The translations under genes and the position numbers were made by a program. A stretch of DNA of 64,000 nucleotides from CAYNHF01 sp964397045 (GTDB lineage: Bacteria; Actinomycetota; Acidimicrobiia; Spongiisociales; UBA5794). The stretch is taken from assembly GCA_964397045.1 (NCBI GenBank), contig CAYNHF010000038.1, positions 1-64,000 of the forward strand, read 5' to 3'. The notes under the pieces were generated by a model. It was not told the DNA's origin. It saw nothing but the letters and a program-made list of their open reading frames with translations, and searched no databases. Shown here piece after piece: positions 25,024 through 32,651 of this stretch (within the stretch, counting starts at the first letter, position 1; each line of letters opens with the position of its first letter).

Positions 25024-26727
25024 TCAGTCCCAACTCAGACCCTGCCAGACGTATCCGCTCCACGATGCTCCAGACCAGCTGGCGCCGCTCCAGGAGGCTC
25101 CGGACCAGCTGGCGCCGCTCCAGGAGGCTCCAGACCAGCTCTTGGAACTCCAGGAGGCTCCAGACCAGCTGGCACCCGTCCAACTAGCGCCGGACCACGA
25201 GGCACCCGACCACGAGGCACCGGACCACGAGGCTCCGGTCCAGCTGGCACCGTTCCAATCTCCGCCGGTCCACGAGGCGCCCCTGCTGGTCACCTTGATG
25301 CGTTCCTCTGGAACCCACGGGTTGCTCATGATGTCCTGCTCGCCCTCGAGTGCGACCTTACCGTCGTAAACGTGATAGCTGCCGCGGGCCTTCTCGAGTG
25401 AACCGGTGGGCACCGAAAGCTCCCAGGACTGCTTCGCCTTGGGGGTGGTGGTGTTTCTGGCAGCCTCGAGGTCGATCATGCCTGCGCCCTGGCACCGTGT
25501 CGAAGAGTCGATGTCCTGCGCGCTCTGCATCAGCAGCGCTTTCACCTGATCCGGGGTGATTTTCGGGCGCTGCTGGATGATGAGAGCGGCGGCGCCGGAT
25601 ACCACTGCCGCGGACTGGGAGGTCCCGCTGCCGAGGAAGTATCGGTTGGCCACCACTGCGTTCGGATTGTGCAAATCGGCATACGAGCCCGGGTTGCGCA
25701 AGCCGACGATCGACTTGCCCGGCGCCACGAGGTCGACGTATCGCGAAGCCGTCCCACAGTTGGAGAAGTCCGCAAGTGTGTCGTCGTCTGCCGTGTGGGT
25801 CATGTTGCCGTGAGCCGAGCCGACCGCGATCACGTACGGATCAATCGCCGGGTTGCGTAGGGGGTTGCTATTGCCGTCGTTGCCGGCTGCAACTACCACC
25901 ACGATCCCGGCCTTCCAGGCTCGCTCGACAGCATGTGCGAGCGGGTCGACCTGATAGTCCTGAATCCCGTCCGTTCCATAGGAGAGGTTGAGCACTCGAA
26001 CGTCCATACCCTTGTCGGTACGGTGCTCGACCACCCAGTCGATCGCAGCGATGACCTGGGACACGTCCGTGCCGCCACCCATGTCTGCGACCTTGACGTT
26101 CAAGATTCTGGCGTCGGGGGCGATGCCAAGGAAGCGGGTTTCGTCACCCTCCTGGACGGTGCCGGTTCCATCACGGCCCGCAATGATGCCTGCCATATGG
26201 GTTCCGTGGCCGAAGGTGTCCAGGTATCGGAGATTGTCTGCCTGCGACTCGAACGACAGGTCGGGGCCGTTGATGACTTTGTCCTTGGCATCCAGGCCAT
26301 TGACCGGCACTACGCCTGAGTCGACGAGCGCGACGGTGACGCCGTCGCCGGTATAGCCGTCAGTCCAGAAGTCGCCTGCACCCGTCACTTCTTGGGCAAC
26401 CCAATACATCGAACCCGGGTACTCCTTCGGGTTGTAGGTGTACTGGATCTCGCTGGCGTCTTCCCATCCTGCCTTGTCGTTCTTGACCGAGGCATCGGTC
26501 TCCCAGCCGACGGCGACCGCGGCTAATTCGAGGCTGGCAGCCGTGGGAACCGGCTCGATCGCGGGTTCCTCCGCGGGAGCCGGAGCAACACTGTCCGCAG
26601 AGACGGCCATTGCCGGTGGCACCGTCAGTAGTGCGGCAGCAAGTGCCAAGGCAAGCAGCAGACCGAAGCGGTTTCGCCATCGGGTGCCGGTGGGGGAATG
26701 AGCTGAACGCTCGGGGTTTGTCGTCAT
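25024..26727 (-). CDS. Secreted subtilisin-like protease with GASW-repeat tail
   Basis: 567 residues from the ATG at 26727, with GGAGGA upstream (a start seven codons earlier is possible). A signal peptide covers about residues 1-40. A propeptide-like segment reaches about 120. The S8 catalytic domain (about 125-440) shows VALVDSGV (Asp), FGHGTHMAGIIAG (His), VVAAGNDGNSNP (oxyanion Asn region) and LGSGTSQSAAVVSGAAAL (Ser), so the triad is complete. A short linker ends in KVTSRGASW, then about 17 tandem five-residue units of the SGASW type run to the C-terminus, closing with YVWQGLSWD. The tail may bind a wall or envelope partner; its role is unknown. A hairpin terminator follows. Confidence 0.93.
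   Translation of the reverse strand: MTTNPERSAHSPTGTRWRNRFGLLLALALAAALLTVPPAMAVSADSVAPAPAEEPAIEPVPTAASLELAAVAVGWETDASVKNDKAGWEDASEIQYTYNPKEYPGSMYWVAQEVTGAGDFWTDGYTGDGVTVALVDSGVVPVNGLDAKDKVINGPDLSFESQADNLRYLDTFGHGTHMAGIIAGRDGTGTVQEGDETRFLGIAPDARILNVKVADMGGGTDVSQVIAAIDWVVEHRTDKGMDVRVLNLSYGTDGIQDYQVDPLAHAVERAWKAGIVVVVAAGNDGNSNPLRNPAIDPYVIAVGSAHGNMTHTADDDTLADFSNCGTASRYVDLVAPGKSIVGLRNPGSYADLHNPNAVVANRYFLGSGTSQSAAVVSGAAALIIQQRPKITPDQVKALLMQSAQDIDSSTRCQGAGMIDLEAARNTTTPKAKQSWELSVPTGSLEKARGSYHVYDGKVALEGEQDIMSNPWVPEERIKVTSRGASWTGGDWNGASWTGASWSGASWSGASWSGASWTGASWSGASWSSKSWSGASWSGASWSGASWSGASWSGASWSGYVWQGLSWD
25027..25284 (-). repeat. Tandem 15-bp repeat encoding SGASW units
   Basis: The 3' part of the protease gene is built from 15-base units reading Ser/Thr-Gly-Ala-Ser-Trp, with variants (GGDWN, SSKSW, GYVW). 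Trp recurs every five residues through about 85 codons, which suggests an extended, stacked structure. Near-identical units mean the copy number may vary between strains. Confidence 0.9.
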
Positions 26728-27100
26728 CCTCGTCTCTCCTCCGCGCATGGAATCGTCGGATGCACCGCATAGTTACTGTCGGCATTTGGGCCGTCGCGGC
26801 CGCAGGAGCATTCTCGAGACTCCCATTCGGACTAGACATCCAATGGGTCGAACCAGCACCAGGTTGGCCACCCCGGAGCCGGAGTTGTGGCCTGCAGCGT
26901 GATCCAACCGGTCCCTGCCAGCGATGCGGAAGGCCCTGGACGGTCGTCCGCGCCCCTTCTGCATTTCCGGCTGACTAGCGCGGTCGTGTGTGGTGAGAAC
27001 CACGCGCAGAGAGCGGCACGCGATGCCGATGCAGTGATTGGAACAGCACTGACATCTACCGCTGAGGATGTGGTCACGTGCGCTCAAGGAGTTGTCGATC
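26728..27100. other. Divergent intergenic region
   Basis: About 370 bases lie between the divergent protease and GGDEF/EAL genes. It presumably holds both promoters. I find no clear box, riboswitch or small gene in it. Confidence 0.5.
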
Positions 27101-29722
27101 ATGACGTCGCTGCGTGGTGTCATCGCGACCGCACAAGCGAGTGTCGCGGGGAGGGCGCAGAGCACCGCGGGGCACCGGGCGAGTGCCAATCAGGCGGTGT
27201 GGAGCCTCACGGTGAGTGTCGGGATCGTGGCCGTAGCACTCGGCAGCCGGCTCGCAGGACTCGAACCTCTCATACCGGGCGCGGTCGTCCCCTGGTGGGC
27301 GCTGGTGCCGGCCTTCTACGTCGCAGAACTCGCCGTTGTCCACGTCAGGTTCAAACGAGATGCCCATTCGTTCTCGATGAGCGAACTGCCGCTCGTGATG
27401 GGGCTCTTCTTCTTCAGTCCGGTAGCCCTGCTTGCTGCACAACTGGTAGGCAATCTGCTGGTGTTGACCATTCACCGACGCCAGCCGTTGATCAAGCTCG
27501 CGTTCAATCTTGCGCAGTTCGCCCTGGTCACGGTGGTATCCGTCATCGTCTTCAGGGCGTTGGTCGGATCGAGCGATCCGTTCGGCCCCGTCGCCTGGTT
27601 GGCAGCGGTCACCGCGATGCTCGTGGGGTTGCTGATGGGAGATCTGCTGATCAACAGCGCCATTCGACTCACCGGAGGGTCGATTACCCGGCGCGAAATG
27701 CTCGAGGTACTGGGATTGAGTGCGCTGGGAACCGTGATGAATACCAGTCTCGCACTCGTGGGCGTGATTCTGTTTGCGCGAAGCCCCGTCACCCTTCCGC
27801 TAGTTCTCCTCCCTCCGGCGATTCTCTTCATCGCCTACCGGGCCTACGTGACCCAGCGCCAGGAACGTGGTCGACTCACCTCTCTCTACCGGGCTAGTCG
27901 AGACCTCCATGGTTCGCCCGAGATCGAGTCCGCAGTCCAGGCTGCAGCCAACCACGCTCGGACACTGCTGGATGGCGAGTTCGCTGAGATCGCACTCTTC
28001 CCGGGAGAGACCCGTGCGGCAGCGTTCCGCACGATCGTTGGTCCGGGGTCGCGAGTCGATGTCATGGAACCCGTGGCCGCCGACCGAGGTCGCGTGCTCT
28101 GGGCGCACAGTCTGCGTCGCGGCCGTCCCGAACTGGTCACTGATCCGATCATGCTCAGTCCGGCTCCCGGAGCCCCAGAGCGGATCGGCGAGGCGGTAGT
28201 GGTGCCACTGAGCGAGGGAGAGCGGGTGAGCGGCGTGATGCTCGTTGCCAACCCGCTGAGTGATATCACCGGCTTCGATGAGGCGGACCTGGAGTTGCTC
28301 GAGACGTTGGCAGGTCAACTGAGCGTCTCCCTCAAGAATGGAAGGCTGGAAGACTCGCTGCGCCAACTCACAGTGCTCAAAGAGGAGCTACGGGCCCAGG
28401 CCCTTTTCGATTCGCTAACCGGCCTGGCCAACCGGGCGCTCTTCCTGGAACGGGTCGAACACGCGCTCCAGCGTACGAAGCGAGACGGCAACACGGTTTC
28501 GGTGCTCTTCCTCGATCTCGATGATTTCAAGACCGTCAACGACAGCCTCGGTCACGCCGTAGGGGACCGCCTGCTGGTTGCCGTCGCCGATCGTCTCGCG
28601 GCCGCCTGTCGACCCGGGGACACGGTGGCTCGACTTGGGGGCGACGAGTTCGCCATCCTGCTCGAGGGAATGCGGGTTGCGGACGAAGCAACGGTCGTCG
28701 CGGAGCGGATCACCGCGGCCCTGGCGGCTCCGCTCGAGGTGGAGGACAGTCTGATCACGATGCGATGCAGCATCGGAATCGCGCTTGGTACCGAGGGAGA
28801 CCCCCCAGACGACCTGCTGCGCAATGCCGACGCCGCAATGTACGTCGCCAAGCGAGAAGGCAAGGGCGGGTTCCGCATCTTCGAAGACAACATGCACGCT
28901 GCGACCCTGCAGCGATTTCAGTTGCGTAACGAACTCCGCGACGCGATCGCGGCGGACGAGTTCACGCTGTACTACCAGCCGATTCGCGATCTCGACACGT
29001 CGCAGATCACCGGAGTCGAGGCCCTGATCCGCTGGAACCACCCGAGGCTGGGGTTCGTCCCACCCGAGGATTTCATACCGTTTGCGGAGGAGACGGGGCT
29101 CATCGTTCCGATCGGTCGCTGGGCGCTTCGCGAGGCCTGCCGGCAGGCAGCGGCCTGGGAAGGTGTGACGCTCAGCGTCAATCTGTCGCCCCGCCAACTT
29201 CAGGATGTCGGCGTGATGGACAGTGTCGCAGCTGCCCTCCACGACGCCGGATTCGATCCCAGACGGCTTGTACTCGAGATTACGGAAAACGTTCTGATGC
29301 AAGCCTCGCTCGAGACTCTCGACGAACTCAAGGCGCTGGGAGTTGCTCTGGCGATCGATGACTTCGGGACCGGATACTCATCGTTGGGCTATCTGGATCG
29401 GCTGCCGGTGGACGTGCTCAAGATCGACAAGACCTTCGTGGACCGCCTGGGCAGCAAGGTCGGGGAGTCTCCCTTGGTCCACGCCGTGCTGCAGCTCGGG
29501 AACTCCCTCGGCCTCGATACGATCGTGGAGGGAATCGAAACGCTGCACCAACTCAATCGGCTCAAGGAACTGGGTTGTACCAAAGGTCAGGGGTTCTATC
29601 TGGGCAGGCCGATGCCGGCCGCCGAGATCGCAGGGCTCCTCCCTTCCCAGCCAACCGAAGACCAGCAGCATGGACCTAGCGGACCGGCTGTGGCACCGGG
29701 CAAGCTTCGAGTGATCGGCTGA
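27101..29722 (+). CDS. Membrane GAF-GGDEF-EAL cyclic-di-GMP enzyme
   Basis: 873 residues from the ATG at 27101, with AAGGAG nine bases upstream; an ATG at 27068 would add 11. Seven or so N-terminal membrane helices (about 30-255) include the HSFSMSELPLVMGLFF segment common in actinobacterial proteins of this kind. A GAF-like domain spans about 265-425. The GGDEF domain (about 440-600) has the intact motif RLGGDEF and an inhibitory I-site RPGD five residues before it. The EAL domain (about 620-865) has VEALIRWNHP, NLSPRQL and AIDDFGTGYSSL, so phosphodiesterase activity is likely too. It may switch between making and degrading c-di-GMP in response to an unknown signal. Confidence 0.93.
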   Translation: MTSLRGVIATAQASVAGRAQSTAGHRASANQAVWSLTVSVGIVAVALGSRLAGLEPLIPGAVVPWWALVPAFYVAELAVVHVRFKRDAHSFSMSELPLVMGLFFFSPVALLAAQLVGNLLVLTIHRRQPLIKLAFNLAQFALVTVVSVIVFRALVGSSDPFGPVAWLAAVTAMLVGLLMGDLLINSAIRLTGGSITRREMLEVLGLSALGTVMNTSLALVGVILFARSPVTLPLVLLPPAILFIAYRAYVTQRQERGRLTSLYRASRDLHGSPEIESAVQAAANHARTLLDGEFAEIALFPGETRAAAFRTIVGPGSRVDVMEPVAADRGRVLWAHSLRRGRPELVTDPIMLSPAPGAPERIGEAVVVPLSEGERVSGVMLVANPLSDITGFDEADLELLETLAGQLSVSLKNGRLEDSLRQLTVLKEELRAQALFDSLTGLANRALFLERVEHALQRTKRDGNTVSVLFLDLDDFKTVNDSLGHAVGDRLLVAVADRLAAACRPGDTVARLGGDEFAILLEGMRVADEATVVAERITAALAAPLEVEDSLITMRCSIGIALGTEGDPPDDLLRNADAAMYVAKREGKGGFRIFEDNMHAATLQRFQLRNELRDAIAADEFTLYYQPIRDLDTSQITGVEALIRWNHPRLGFVPPEDFIPFAEETGLIVPIGRWALREACRQAAAWEGVTLSVNLSPRQLQDVGVMDSVAAALHDAGFDPRRLVLEITENVLMQASLETLDELKALGVALAIDDFGTGYSSLGYLDRLPVDVLKIDKTFVDRLGSKVGESPLVHAVLQLGNSLGLDTIVEGIETLHQLNRLKELGCTKGQGFYLGRPMPAAEIAGLLPSQPTEDQQHGPSGPAVAPGKLRVIG

Positions 29723-29912
29723 GTCCCGGAGCGCGCGAAAGGAGCCCGCGAAATGATTTCGTGAGCCGCACGCCGAAATCTACAGGTAGGGAACCGCGCG
29801 GCCTAGAGTGCCGGGCTGCTTGCCGAAAACGGCTTGAGCATCTGAAGATCCTTGCCGATAACACAAGGGTGCGAACGCGCGCTGGCACCCGCACGAAGGT
29901 CGAGAGAACGTT

Positions 29913-30770
29913 GTGAAACTCAAGGCTGCAGAGACCTGGCTGGTCGCTTCTCTCGTCGCGATCGTCTCGCTCACCCTGGTTGCCGCGGCTTCCGCGGATC
30001 CGGAGGGACAGGGGTCGACAGTGCCGCGCCAGGCTGCCACCGAGCTCGTCCCGGGAGACGCCACCACCAAAGCTCCGGCTCCGTCGACCACCTCGACGCT
30101 GCCGCAGTTGACGATCACCTCCGAAGTACCGTCGACTACCTCCACCACGCCGGCTCCGGCTTCACCGCCGCCTTTCGATGCTCCGTCGAGCACCACAACC
30201 GCTGCCCCTGAGACGACCACCACCGCAGCGACGACCCCACCGCCGACGACGACCACCACCAAGCCGCCCAAGGCGACAACGACCACCACCAAGCCGCCGA
30301 AGCCAACAACCACCACCAAGCCGCCGAGGCCAACGACAACCACCACCCAGCCTCCCACTACAACCACCGCACCACCGCCGACAACCACCACGACTGAGGC
30401 TCCCAGCGGCGGCTACTCATCTTCCGCCGAATCCAGCTTCAGGTCGAAGATCAACAACCTGCGCGGTAGCGTCGGTGTCGCCGCCCTGACGTCTGACGGC
30501 GGCCTCAAGTCCTACGCACGGAACTGGGCGAAGCACATGGCAGACACCGGAGACTTCTCGCACAGCAACATCGGCTCGCTCCTCGGGCCGTGGAGCAGGG
30601 TCGGGGAGAACATTGCGTATGGGTACTCGGTGTCGTCCATGTTCGACGGCCTGAAGAACAGTTCGGGCCACTACAACAACATGGTGTCTCCCAACTTCAC
30701 TCACTTCGGCGTTGGGGTCTATGTGGACGGCGACGGTCGAATCTGGACCGCCCACGTCTTTGCTTCCTGA
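29913..30770 (+). CDS. Exported CAP-domain protein with Thr/Pro/Lys stalk
   Basis: 285 residues from a GTG. An N-terminal hydrophobic run (about 10-28) is a signal peptide or anchor. Residues about 60-160 are a low-complexity stalk of TTTTTKPP-type units, among the longest in this window. The C-terminal CAP/SCP domain (about 168-285) shows KINNLRGSVGVAAL, YARNWAKHMADTGDFSHS, GENIAYG and HFGVGVYVDGDGRIWTAHVF. The family fold is complete, but the second His motif is weak. CAP proteins act outside the cell, with protease-, lipid- or wall-related roles. The stalk likely carries the domain through the envelope. Confidence 0.9.
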   Translation: MKLKAAETWLVASLVAIVSLTLVAAASADPEGQGSTVPRQAATELVPGDATTKAPAPSTTSTLPQLTITSEVPSTTSTTPAPASPPPFDAPSSTTTAAPETTTTAATTPPPTTTTTKPPKATTTTTKPPKPTTTTKPPRPTTTTTQPPTTTTAPPPTTTTTEAPSGGYSSSAESSFRSKINNLRGSVGVAALTSDGGLKSYARNWAKHMADTGDFSHSNIGSLLGPWSRVGENIAYGYSVSSMFDGLKNSSGHYNNMVSPNFTHFGVGVYVDGDGRIWTAHVFAS

Positions 30771-30804
30771 CGTCTGAGCCATCAGGCCGTCGGGGAAGCC
30801 GGCG

Positions 30805-30810
30805 TACAAT
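30805..30810 (+). promoter_or_regulatory. Possible -10 box of the DsbA-like gene
   Basis: TACAAT lies 33 bases before the GTG at 30844. The -35 is not obvious. Confidence 0.4.
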
Positions 30811-30843
30811 CAGGAGCCGGCGGGACTTCCAGGCCGCCGAGGA

Positions 30844-31440
30844 GTGAACCGTTTGACCAAGACCTTCAGCCTCACCTACGACTATCTCTGCCCCTTCGCT
30901 GCCGGCGCCAACCAGGCCGTGCTCGCGGCAGTGGAGGCCGGCGCAGATTGGCAGGTCCGGTTCGTTCCCTTCTCGTTGGCTGCTACCAAAGTGGGTGAAG
31001 ACGAGCGCCCGGTCTGGGAGCGACCCAGCGGAGCCGCGGGCACCAGCGGTGTTGCGGCTCATCAGTGGGCACTTGCGGTTCGCGAACTCGAACCGGCAGC
31101 GTTTCGTGACTTTCACGCCAGGGTGTTTGCAGCCAGGCATCGCGAAGGACGGGACATCAACGATCAAGTCATGCTGCGAACTATTGCAACGGCTTCTGGC
31201 GTCGACGCGGCCGCGGTGGCTGCGTTCGTGGACTCTGGCAGCGCAGCCGAAATCCTGGGCATTGAGCACATGGGAGCCGTGGCTCGATGGCAGGTGTTCG
31301 GAGTTCCCACCTTCATCCATGGCAACCAGGCCGTGTTCGTGCGCCTGATGGACTACACCCTTGAGGACGTCGAGCGAGTACTCCAGATGCTCGAGTGGTC
31401 GAATCTCAACGAATTCAAGCGCACCTCGATCCCGCGCTGA
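30844..31440 (+). CDS. DsbA-family thioredoxin-fold protein
   Basis: 198 residues from a GTG; a TTG at 30853 with GAGGAG seven bases upstream is an equally good start. It has the DsbA/HCCA-isomerase-like fold: beta strand SLTYDYLCPFAAGANQAVL, a helical insertion, and the closing strand WQVFGVPTFIHGNQAVFVRL with the cis-Pro of VPT. The usual CxxC is reduced to one Cys (LCPF), so classical disulfide oxidase activity is unlikely; glutathione-transferase or isomerase-type chemistry is more plausible. No signal peptide. The next gene on this strand is the 64-residue Cys/His protein. Confidence 0.8.
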   Translation: MNRLTKTFSLTYDYLCPFAAGANQAVLAAVEAGADWQVRFVPFSLAATKVGEDERPVWERPSGAAGTSGVAAHQWALAVRELEPAAFRDFHARVFAARHREGRDINDQVMLRTIATASGVDAAAVAAFVDSGSAAEILGIEHMGAVARWQVFGVPTFIHGNQAVFVRLMDYTLEDVERVLQMLEWSNLNEFKRTSIPR

Positions 31441-31582
31441 TCCGACACGCGGAAATGGCGGCGAACGATCCGCAGTGACAGCCGAGGAGTCAGGGCGCCT
31501 TCCTCATCCGTCCCGGCGGTTGGCACCGAACCGAGATCAGCTATCAACCATCAGGGTGCTCTAACTCCGAAGGAGGCTTGTC

Positions 31583-31777
31583 ATGCATCGCACCGAGGTG
31601 CTCCGCGGGGTGCGGCCGGGTAATGCCAGACGGCGTCCCAAGATTGCGTCCACAAGCAGAGTCTGCGCGACCGAGCGCTGCACGACCCTCGTATCTCAAT
31701 ACAACCTGACGGACCACTGCAATCGCCACCGGCCCAAGCGATATCCACGACTCCGCGGCGTCATCGGTCAAGACTGA
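31583..31777 (+). CDS. Small Cys/His zinc-finger-like protein
   Basis: 64 residues from an ATG preceded by GGAGG. The core CATERCTTLVSQYNLTDHC followed by NRHRP has a C-x4-C-x12-C-x2-H spacing that can hold one zinc ion. The rest is basic (RRRPK, HRPKRYPRLRG). Small proteins with C-x4-C and YN-x-x-x-x-C-x-x-H occur widely in actinobacteria and are of unknown role; DNA, RNA or protein binding is possible. No operon partner. Confidence 0.65.
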   Translation: MHRTEVLRGVRPGNARRRPKIASTSRVCATERCTTLVSQYNLTDHCNRHRPKRYPRLRGVIGQD

Positions 31778-31868
31778 TCCAGGACCGACCGGCCTCCCGG
31801 GCATTCTCGTGTACGTCGCGGCCCGGCGGAACCTCCTTCGTCCGGCCGCCGTCACCGCGGCGAACTCC

Positions 31869-31874
31869 TACACT
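31869..31874 (+). promoter_or_regulatory. Possible -10 box of the SDR gene
   Basis: TACACT lies 23 bases upstream of the GTG at 31898. The -35 is weak. Confidence 0.35.
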
Positions 31875-31897
31875 CCGAACGATCTGCCAGGAGCCGC

Positions 31898-32644
31898 GTG
31901 GAACTCACTAACACGATCGCCATCGTCACCGGTGGGGCGTCCGGCATGGGCTGTGCCTCCGCCTTGCTGCTCGCGGAGCGCGGAGCCCTGGTCCACGTGC
32001 TGGACCAGGATCGAAGTGGCGCAGAAGCGACTGCGGCTACCACCGGAGGCCGCGCCTACGTCGGCTCGGTTGCCGCGGCCGACTTCTGCGCAGACGTGGT
32101 TGCCGCAGTCGAGGCCGCGGACGGCAGGGTCGACGCGCTGGTGAACGCGGCAGGAGTCATCGTGCGAAGGGAGGCGCGAAAGACCAGCGACCAAGAGTGG
32201 AGTCGGATCTTTCGCGTGAATGTTGATGGAGTGTTCTACATGAGCCGCGCGGTCGTTCCAGGCATGCTTGCTAGGGGGACTGGAGCCATCGTCAACTTCG
32301 GGTCGGTCTGGGGTGACCGTGGTGCGGCGGGCCACGCTGCCTATGCCGCCACCAAGGGTGCCGTTCATCAGCTGACCCGATCGATGGCCCTGGAGCACGC
32401 CCGAGACGGGATTCGGGTCAACGCAGTGTGTCCCGGTGAGATTCGAACCCCGATGCTGGCATCGGAGCGTCCCCAGTCTCCAACCGCCGCTGAACTGGAC
32501 GAGCTGGCGGACGCGACCGTCCCAATGGGACGCCTCGGCGAACCCGAAGAAGTCGCCGAGGTCGTCGCCTTTCTCGTATCAGACGCGGCCAGCTACATGA
32601 CGGGTGCCATGGTCGCCGTCGATGCCGGGTACGGGGCGCGGTGA
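31898..32644 (+). CDS. Short-chain dehydrogenase/reductase (SDR)
   Basis: 248 residues from a GTG with AGGAG upstream. A classical SDR: cofactor motif TGGASGMG (about 11-18), DQDR at the end of strand 2 (suggests NAD rather than NADP), NAAG at about 85, catalytic Ser in GSVWGDRGA, Tyr and Lys in YAATKGAVHQL, and the C-terminal VSDAASYMTGAMVAVDAGYG. It oxidises or reduces an alcohol/ketone; the substrate cannot be told. The stop is only seven bases from the convergent ppdK stop. Confidence 0.9.
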   Translation: MELTNTIAIVTGGASGMGCASALLLAERGALVHVLDQDRSGAEATAATTGGRAYVGSVAAADFCADVVAAVEAADGRVDALVNAAGVIVRREARKTSDQEWSRIFRVNVDGVFYMSRAVVPGMLARGTGAIVNFGSVWGDRGAAGHAAYAATKGAVHQLTRSMALEHARDGIRVNAVCPGEIRTPMLASERPQSPTAAELDELADATVPMGRLGEPEEVAEVVAFLVSDAASYMTGAMVAVDAGYGAR

Positions 32645-32651
32645 GCGCTTC

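Noticed and set aside
29723..29912. Possible riboswitch before the CAP protein
   Set aside because: I looked for cyclic-di-GMP and cyclic-di-AMP motifs because of the preceding GGDEF/EAL gene and the wall-related gene, but no conserved core (such as GACGCAAAGCC) is present.
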